48,283 bases of DNA from Lachnospiraceae bacterium. Lineage in GTDB: Bacteria; Bacillota_A; Clostridia; Lachnospirales; Lachnospiraceae. A program made the translations under genes and the position numbers. The notes below the pieces were generated by a model. The model ran no database searches and was not told where the DNA came from. It saw nothing but the letters and a program-made list of their open reading frames with translations. The stretch lies in the NCBI GenBank assembly GCA_017430765.1, contig JAFRMI010000024.1, positions 1 through 48,283 of the forward strand, given 5' to 3'. Shown piece after piece: positions 43,031 to 48,283 of this stretch (position 1 is the stretch's first letter; every line of letters begins with the position of its first letter).

Positions 43031-44710
43031 ATGTGGAATACGGTACTGTTTGATCTGGACGGAACGCTGACAGATTCAGGAGAGGGTATCACGAAATGTG
43101 TCCAGTACGCGCTGGAGAAGGAGTTCGGAATCCGCGTGACGGATCTTCATTCCCTTGACCATTTCGTCGGCCCGCCGCTTAAAGAGGAGTTCATGAAATA
43201 CGCGAACCTCACGGAAGAGGAGGGCGAGCGCGCGATCCGCGCCTACCGCGAGCGCTACACGCGGATCGGACTCTATGAAAACCGGCTTTATGACGGCGTG
43301 AGAAAATTATGCCAGCAGCTCTCCCAGCACAATTTTACGCTTGTGCTCGCGTCGTCAAAACCGACAGATTTTTGTGCGGAGATTCTCCGGTATTTCGGAA
43401 TTGAGCGCTATTTCAAGCTGATCATCGGCAGTGAGATGGACGGAAGCCGCACGAAAAAGAGTGAGGTGATTGAGGAGTGCCTGCTCCGGCTTGGGATGTC
43501 CGGACGGCGGTCCGAGGTCGTGATGGTCGGGGACCGGTGTTACGATATTGTCGGCGCGAAGGCGGCGGGTATCGCTTCCATCGGCGTCACATACGGCTAC
43601 GGCAGCTATGAGGAGCTGGCGCGGGAATGGCCGGACTGCATCGTCGACTCGACAGTAGAGCTTAGGAACGTCCTCATAGGGCAGATGCTCGATGCGATGA
43701 AGCAGCCTGTTAAGACGGAGACACTTACCCCTTACGGCAAGCAGCTGACGCCGCAGCAGCAGGCGCTCATGGACGAGCGCAGGCGGTCTCCCTACAGCCC
43801 GGCGCTGACAGACGAAGAGATTCTCAATATGAGTCCGCGCGCTGTATCCGGCGGAATTTCGAAAGCGGCGGCAGACGGACCGGTACCTCTCAGGATCTGG
43901 AAGGTGATTTATCCTGTTCTCATCGATCTGGCGGTTTCGTCGATGGTCGGCTTCATTGTCGGGATAGTGATATTCCTCTTCCACGCGGTACAGAATACCT
44001 CCGGCGGCGGTGTGCCTTCTGACGGGAATTTCATGAATCTGTATCTGCGGCACGTGATTCTGATCACAGGAATTGCCGATGCCGTCCTTCTTCCGATCTA
44101 CTGCCTTCTGATCAGAAATGATGAGAAGGACCGGTACAAGATGGGGCTGGGAGAGCGGATTCTTAAGAAGAAAAAGATCTCGGTTCCGTCAGTTCTTCTG
44201 ATTATCGGATTTACGGTTACGGCCGCAAATGTTTTTAATCAGGTGACGGTATTCCTCCCAAAGAAAGACGCGGGGTATCAGGTGCTTGAGGAGGGGCTTA
44301 AAAATGCCAATCCGATCATTCTTCTGCTGGCCGTCTGCGTGATCGGTCCGATTATGGAAGAACTATTATTCCGGGGCGTGATTTACAGGAGGCTGCGCGA
44401 TTACATGAATGTTCCGTGGGCAGCGATTCTCAGCGCCGCCATATTCGGCCTGATACACGGCAACGTGACACAGGGCGTCGTAGCGGGAATTTTCGGCATC
44501 TTTCTTGCCCTGATCTATGAGCACTACGGCACGCTCACGGCGTGCACGATCGCGCACATTGCGAACAACACGATCGCGAGCTTTATGGATCCGATCTTTT
44601 CGGCGATGCCGGACGCGGCAAAGGTCGCCTGGCTGCTTCTCTGCGTGGCGGGCGCACTTGTGCTGGGATATCTGATGTTCTTCCGGGACGCGCGCGTCAA
44701 CAGGGTTTAG
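43031..44710 (+). CDS. Fusion of a HAD phosphatase and a CPBP intramembrane protease
   Basis: A 559-aa protein joining two families in one unbroken frame. Residues about 1-215 are a phosphoglycolate-phosphatase-like HAD hydrolase: VLFDLDGTLTDSGEG (nucleophile Asp8, Asp10), LASSKP, and MVGDRCYDIVGAKAAGI. After a linker (about 225-285) come some eight hydrophobic segments with the CPBP/Abi motifs: EELLFRG (Glu443/444), FGLIHGN and HIANN. CPBP proteases act within the membrane, often in protein maturation or bacteriocin self-immunity. The HAD domain would face the cytosol. It lies 12 bp behind the amidase, suggesting a cell-envelope role, but no substrate can be named. Confidence 0.88.
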   Translation: MWNTVLFDLDGTLTDSGEGITKCVQYALEKEFGIRVTDLHSLDHFVGPPLKEEFMKYANLTEEEGERAIRAYRERYTRIGLYENRLYDGVRKLCQQLSQHNFTLVLASSKPTDFCAEILRYFGIERYFKLIIGSEMDGSRTKKSEVIEECLLRLGMSGRRSEVVMVGDRCYDIVGAKAAGIASIGVTYGYGSYEELAREWPDCIVDSTVELRNVLIGQMLDAMKQPVKTETLTPYGKQLTPQQQALMDERRRSPYSPALTDEEILNMSPRAVSGGISKAAADGPVPLRIWKVIYPVLIDLAVSSMVGFIVGIVIFLFHAVQNTSGGGVPSDGNFMNLYLRHVILITGIADAVLLPIYCLLIRNDEKDRYKMGLGERILKKKKISVPSVLLIIGFTVTAANVFNQVTVFLPKKDAGYQVLEEGLKNANPIILLLAVCVIGPIMEELLFRGVIYRRLRDYMNVPWAAILSAAIFGLIHGNVTQGVVAGIFGIFLALIYEHYGTLTACTIAHIANNTIASFMDPIFSAMPDAAKVAWLLLCVAGALVLGYLMFFRDARVNRV

Positions 44711-44768
44711 AAGAGAAGCGGACAGGTAAATATGCCCGAAAAATGGCTTATTTTCCGAATAATCCGTG

Positions 44769-44797
44769 TTGACTTGCCATGTATCGCATGGTAGAAT
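44769..44797 (+). promoter_or_regulatory. rpsB-tsf promoter
   Basis: TTGACT (44769-44774), 17-bp spacer, TAGAAT (44792-44797). It gives a leader of about 190 nt. Confidence 0.75.
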
Positions 44798-44815
44798 GAT
44801 TAAGTTGCGGTAATT

Positions 44816-44865
44816 GTCCGGTATCCGTTCTGTGCGTATACGGAATGTGCACAGATATACCGGAC
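44816..44865 (+). promoter_or_regulatory. Structured rpsB leader, candidate ribosomal-protein autoregulatory element
   Basis: gtccggtat (44816-44824) pairs perfectly with ataccggac (44857-44865), and ctgtgc (44830-44835) can pair with gcacag inside. It begins about 19 nt after the predicted -10 element and lies about 130 nt upstream of rpsB. The rest of the leader to 44996 carries no open frame of note. Confidence 0.55.
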
Positions 44866-44996
44866 GGTTGCAGATATAAGAAGCACATGTGTGGATAAGA
44901 CCGGTTTCGGTGCTTGCAGGGGATCAGACACATTCCCCTTGAAGTCTGCCGGCGGGAAGCACATGGAAGAAAAACCAAAAGAAAAGGAGAAACAAG

Positions 44997-45746
44997 ATGA
45001 GTGTCATTTCCATGAAGCAGCTGCTTGAAGCAGGCGTCCATTTCGGACATCAGACCAGACGCTGGAACCCCAAGATGAAGCCGTATATCTATACGGAGCG
45101 CAACGGCATCTACATCATTGACCTGCAGAAGACGGTCGGGATGGTCGACGATGCTTACAACGCGGTCGGCGATATCGTTGCGAACGGCGGAAAGGTCCTC
45201 TTCGTCGGAACGAAGAAGCAGGCGCAGGACGCGATCCGCACGGAAGCGACCCGCTGCGGTATGTACTATGTCAACGAAAGATGGCTCGGCGGCATGCTGA
45301 CCAACTTCCGCACGATCCAGAGCCGTATCAAGAGAATGAAGGATATCGAGGCGATGGCTGAGGACGGCACATTCGACGTCCTTCCGAAGAAGGAAGTTCT
45401 GCAGCTGAAGAAAGAGCACGAGAAGCTCGAGAAGAATCTCGGCGGCATCCGTGACATGAAGAAACTTCCGGACGCGATCTTCGTGGTCGACCCGAAGAAG
45501 GAGCGCATCTGCATCCAGGAAGCACATAATCTTAACATCCCGCTCATCGGAATCTGCGATACCAACTGCGATCCGGAAGAGCTCACCTATGTGATCCCCG
45601 GCAACGACGACGCGATCCGTGCCGTGAAACTTATCGTTTCCAAGATGGCAGATGCGGTTGTCGAGGCGAACCAGGGCGAGATGGAAGCGGACGCTTCCGA
45701 GATTCCGGCTGAGGGATATGTGGCATATCCGGATGAAGAGGCGTAA
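44997..45746 (+). CDS. rpsB: 30S ribosomal protein S2
   Basis: A 249-aa ribosomal protein of the small subunit. Family blocks are clear: [66 protein letters not shown], and [13 protein letters not shown] with [14 protein letters not shown]. The start follows aaggag. tsf follows after 26 bp, the almost universal pairing. Confidence 0.98.
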   Translation: MSVISMKQLLEAGVHFGHQTRRWNPKMKPYIYTERNGIYIIDLQKTVGMVDDAYNAVGDIVANGGKVLFVGTKKQAQDAIRTEATRCGMYYVNERWLGGMLTNFRTIQSRIKRMKDIEAMAEDGTFDVLPKKEVLQLKKEHEKLEKNLGGIRDMKKLPDAIFVVDPKKERICIQEAHNLNIPLIGICDTNCDPEELTYVIPGNDDAIRAVKLIVSKMADAVVEANQGEMEADASEIPAEGYVAYPDEEA

Positions 45747-45772
45747 GGCATACGATGGAGGAAAGGGATATT

Positions 45773-46705
45773 ATGGCTATTACAGCTGCAATGGTAAAGG
45801 AACTTCGTGAGAAGAGCGGCGCGGGCATGATGGACTGCAAGAAGGCCCTCACGGAGACAGCAGGCGATATGGAGAAGGCGATCGACTATCTCCGCGAGAA
45901 CGGCATGGTGAAGGCGGCCAAGAAGGCCGACAGAATCGCTGCGGAAGGCCTCTGCGAAGGAATCGTCTCGAACGACGGCAAGGAAGCGGCAGTCGTGGAA
46001 GTGAACTCCGAGACGGACTTCGTCGCCAAGAACGATCTCTTCAGGGGATTTGTGCATGAAGTCGCGGAGCAGGCGATGGCTACCGAGACGGAAGATCTCG
46101 ACGCGTTCATGGCGGAACCGTGGAAAGCGGATCCGGAGAAGACCGTGCAGGAGGCGCTTGTCGCTGAGATCGCTGTGATCAGCGAAAACCTGAAGATCCG
46201 CCGTTTTGCCAAGATGAAGGAAGAGAACGGCTTCATTACGGCCTACACGCACGCGGGCGGAAAGATCGTGGTCCTCGTCGATGTGGAAACCGACGTCGTG
46301 AACGACGCGATTGTTGAGATGGCGAAGAACATCGCCATGCAGGCAGCCGCCATGAGACCGAAGTACAACTCCCGCCAGGAGGTGGATCAGGAGTACCTCG
46401 AGAAGGAGAAAGAAATCCTTCTTGCCGCTGCTAAGAATGAGAAGCCGAATGCCAATGAGAAGATCTGGAACGGCATGGTCATGGGCCGTATGAACAAGGA
46501 ACTCGCTGAGATCTGCCTGCAGGATCAGGTTTATGTCAAGGCGGAAGACGGCAAGCAGACCGTTTCCAAGTATATCGCGGAAGTCGCCAAGGCGAACGGC
46601 GCGAAAGTGAACGTCAAGGGCTTCATCCGTTTTGAGACGGGCGAAGGCATTGAGAAGAAGAAAGAGAACTTCGCGGAAGAAGTCGCCGCGCAGATCAAAG
46701 GCTGA
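45773..46705 (+). CDS. tsf: Elongation factor Ts
   Basis: A 310-aa guanine-nucleotide exchange factor for EF-Tu. The N-terminal UBA-like domain (MVKELREKSGAGMMDCKKAL), the core block AAVVEVNSETDFVAKNDLF with the TDFVAKN motif that contacts EF-Tu, and the C-terminal dimerisation module are all present. The start at 45773 sits behind ggaggaaaggg; an upstream ATG would add six residues but lies on the ribosome binding site. Confidence 0.97.
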   Translation: MAITAAMVKELREKSGAGMMDCKKALTETAGDMEKAIDYLRENGMVKAAKKADRIAAEGLCEGIVSNDGKEAAVVEVNSETDFVAKNDLFRGFVHEVAEQAMATETEDLDAFMAEPWKADPEKTVQEALVAEIAVISENLKIRRFAKMKEENGFITAYTHAGGKIVVLVDVETDVVNDAIVEMAKNIAMQAAAMRPKYNSRQEVDQEYLEKEKEILLAAAKNEKPNANEKIWNGMVMGRMNKELAEICLQDQVYVKAEDGKQTVSKYIAEVAKANGAKVNVKGFIRFETGEGIEKKKENFAEEVAAQIKG

Positions 46706-46754
46706 TAGCAGCTGCTCAGGTTCCCTGAACAGTTTCGGCAAAGATGCGTTAGAT

Positions 46755-46788
46755 GGGACAGGGGAGATGTACCTCTGTCCCGTTTTTT
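46755..46788 (+). terminator. rpsB-tsf terminator
   Basis: A ten-pair stem (gggacagggg with cctctgtccc, one G-U pair) followed by seven T. Confidence 0.9.
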
Positions 46789-46831
46789 TCCACTGGGGAA
46801 CAGTTCCTCCTGTTCCGTCATATGGGGGTTC

Positions 46832-48283
46832 ATGATGCGATTTGGGAAAAAACTTCATCTGCTGCTTCCGATGACCCTGCTTTTGCTGGTCCTCACACTT
46901 GCACTGGGGGGCACATCTTTACGGACAGAGGCTGCTTCAAAGAAGAAGTATCCGACCGTCTATAAGGGCGTGGATTACAGCCGTGTCTATAACTTCAAGT
47001 ATTACATGAAGAAATATCCGGCTGTGAAAAAGAAGGTGGGCGGCAGCCCGAAGAAAGCGCTCCGTTACTTCGTGCGCTACGGGATGAAAAAGCAGCACCA
47101 GGCGATTAAGACTTTTAACGTCAGGTCCTACCGCTACGGCAATCCCTCCCTTCGCAAAAAGTACCGCCTGAACTATAAAAAGTATTACCTGTACTATTTA
47201 AAGACCGGTTATAAAAAACCATCCGCTAAACGAACCAGGACGGGTGTTAAGAAGATGGTTTCGCCGGCTGTCATATACGGCGGCATCGACTACAGCGCAC
47301 TCTACGATTATTTTTATTACACAAAGCACAACCCGGATGTTGTCCGCGCATATAAGGATGACGACTATGCTGTTCTGGCGCATTTTGTCAACTACGGAAG
47401 AGCGGAGGGCCGGAGAGGAATCGCCCCGTCTTCCGCCTTTCTTACGCAGGACAGCTCCGGTGCAACGGCGTCTTCGATCACAATTGATTCCTGCAGAATT
47501 TCAGGAAGCTATGTGGTTCTTAAAGCGACGGTCAATGATCTGGAGAAGGGGACGGAGGTGTATCTTTTCGCGGTTCCCTCCTATATTTCCAGGATCACAT
47601 CACAGAAAGCGAAGGCTTCGAAAAAAGTCTCCGGAACTTCCCTGACCTTTAGAATTCCGCTTGCCTTGAATACGGCAGGTTCTGTGCTGCAGAGCAAATT
47701 CCTGCTTGCGGTCAGGAACGGGACAGCTTACAAAAACGCCAGCAACTCCTATTTCATCCAGAATCCGGAGGCGGCTTCATCGAATAAGAAAGCTTTCCCG
47801 ACGCCGGCGAGAGGAACGAAGAAGGGGCTGAAGAGTGTGATTTCCTCGGATGAATTCATCGATAAATGCGTGGATTTAAAATGCAGCCACGTCGCTGCCG
47901 ATTTCCCGATCGAGATGTTCCTAGGCGGTACCGGCTTCAGTTATACATACGAGGGGAAGACCTATCAGTTTTCGAACACGGTTTCCTACTATCAGAAACA
48001 GCTGAAAAAACTCCGGAGCCACGGAATTGTAGTCACGGGGATCTTTTACCTCTCAAACCGGAATATGACCAAATACATGCTTCCGTCGGCAGCGAGAGGA
48101 AACCGGTCGCGCAGCGCGATCTTTTCCCTGAATACAAAGACAGAGACGAGAAAAGAACTGGAAGCTTTGTTCTCCTGTCTCGCGGAGACATGGACGAAGG
48201 ATGAGGTTCTGGTGGCAAACTGGGTGTTCGGGAATGAGAGCGACCAGTACCGCTTTTACAACTACAGCGGGGATATCACACGT
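46832..48283 (+). CDS. Secreted DUF5722 protein, truncated by the window end
   Basis: An open frame of 484 codons that runs off the right edge. It begins with a signal peptide (MMRFGKKLHLLLPMTLLLLV, cleavage probably near TEAAS). Next come about three Tyr/Lys-rich repeats around residues 45-190 (FKYYMKKYPAVKKK, then YFVRYGMK; and later YFYYTKHNPDVVRAY, then HFVNYGRAEGRRG). These resemble the Y-x-x-x-YPD/HFV-x-YG-x-x-EGR repeats of secreted Firmicutes proteins. The last third (SDEFIDKCVDLKCSHVAAD, GIVVTGIFYLSN, ANWVFGNESD) matches DUF5722, which has a glycosidase-like look. The ribosome binding site is tggggg. A start three bases later is equally possible. Confidence 0.82.
   Translation, partial: MMRFGKKLHLLLPMTLLLLVLTLALGGTSLRTEAASKKKYPTVYKGVDYSRVYNFKYYMKKYPAVKKKVGGSPKKALRYFVRYGMKKQHQAIKTFNVRSYRYGNPSLRKKYRLNYKKYYLYYLKTGYKKPSAKRTRTGVKKMVSPAVIYGGIDYSALYDYFYYTKHNPDVVRAYKDDDYAVLAHFVNYGRAEGRRGIAPSSAFLTQDSSGATASSITIDSCRISGSYVVLKATVNDLEKGTEVYLFAVPSYISRITSQKAKASKKVSGTSLTFRIPLALNTAGSVLQSKFLLAVRNGTAYKNASNSYFIQNPEAASSNKKAFPTPARGTKKGLKSVISSDEFIDKCVDLKCSHVAADFPIEMFLGGTGFSYTYEGKTYQFSNTVSYYQKQLKKLRSHGIVVTGIFYLSNRNMTKYMLPSAARGNRSRSAIFSLNTKTETRKELEALFSCLAETWTKDEVLVANWVFGNESDQYRFYNYSGDITR

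Overview
The window reads as a piece of chromosome from an anaerobic, moderately GC-rich member of the Clostridia, most likely Lachnospiraceae. I infer this from gene families, not from any database search. The supporting families are a GlgC/GlgD pair, a class III (anaerobic) ribonucleotide reductase with a radical-SAM activase, MetA carrying the acetyl-type residue, DUF5688, DUF5722 and DUF4037 proteins, and a VaFE/thioester surface protein. Nearly all genes lie on the + strand. The exceptions are a DtxR/MntR regulator, tRNA-Ala and tRNA-Arg.

Layout. 1-350: a dense cluster of hairpins and an apparently interrupted repeat, then a consensus-like promoter. 353-8392: an RpiB-family isomerase, a membrane SpoIIE-type PP2C phosphatase preceded by 40-bp tandem repeats, guaB, an RsmJ-like methyltransferase and a class A penicillin-binding protein. 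8421-8865: two strong palindromes and the metalloregulator on the - strand. 9075-12311: glgC, glgD and a dihydrouridine synthase. 12413-17044: pyrH, frr, dxr, cdsA and rseP. 17150-17233: tRNA-Leu with the unusual anticodon AAG, behind a perfect consensus promoter. 17589-21071: a membrane-anchored polysaccharide deacetylase, a TPR protein and a DUF4037 protein with a nucleotidyltransferase-like motif. 21130-25537: an anaerobic dNTP-synthesis block with the NrdG activase, two NrdR boxes, NrdD with a fused redoxin domain and a thioredoxin-reductase-like flavoprotein. 25711-28157: a degenerate shikimate-kinase-like protein, an AroD-AroK fusion and efp. 28458-33673: a DUF5688 protein, tRNA-Ala(CGC), a 1342-aa thioester adhesin and tRNA-Arg(CCG). 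33965-44710: an SH3 protein, then rluF-like, ligA, metA, an unrecognised protein with a possible CARF-like domain, argS, a cell-wall amidase and a HAD-CPBP protease fusion. 44997-46705: rpsB and tsf behind a structured leader. 46832 to the end: a truncated secreted DUF5722 protein.

How it fits together. Much of the window is housekeeping: translation (rpsB, tsf, frr, efp, argS, tRNAs, rRNA/tRNA modification), nucleotides (guaB, pyrH, nrdD), isoprenoid and phospholipid precursors (dxr, cdsA), cell wall (PBP, amidase, deacetylase), and amino acids (aroD-aroK, metA). The most notable items are the NrdR-nrdD-redoxin-reductase block, the AroD-AroK fusion beside a paralogue with a broken P-loop, the tRNA-Leu(AAG), the TPR/DUF4037 pair, the possible CARF-like protein away from any CRISPR locus, and several structured intergenic regions. 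I saw no CRISPR array, intact transposase, prophage gene or rRNA.
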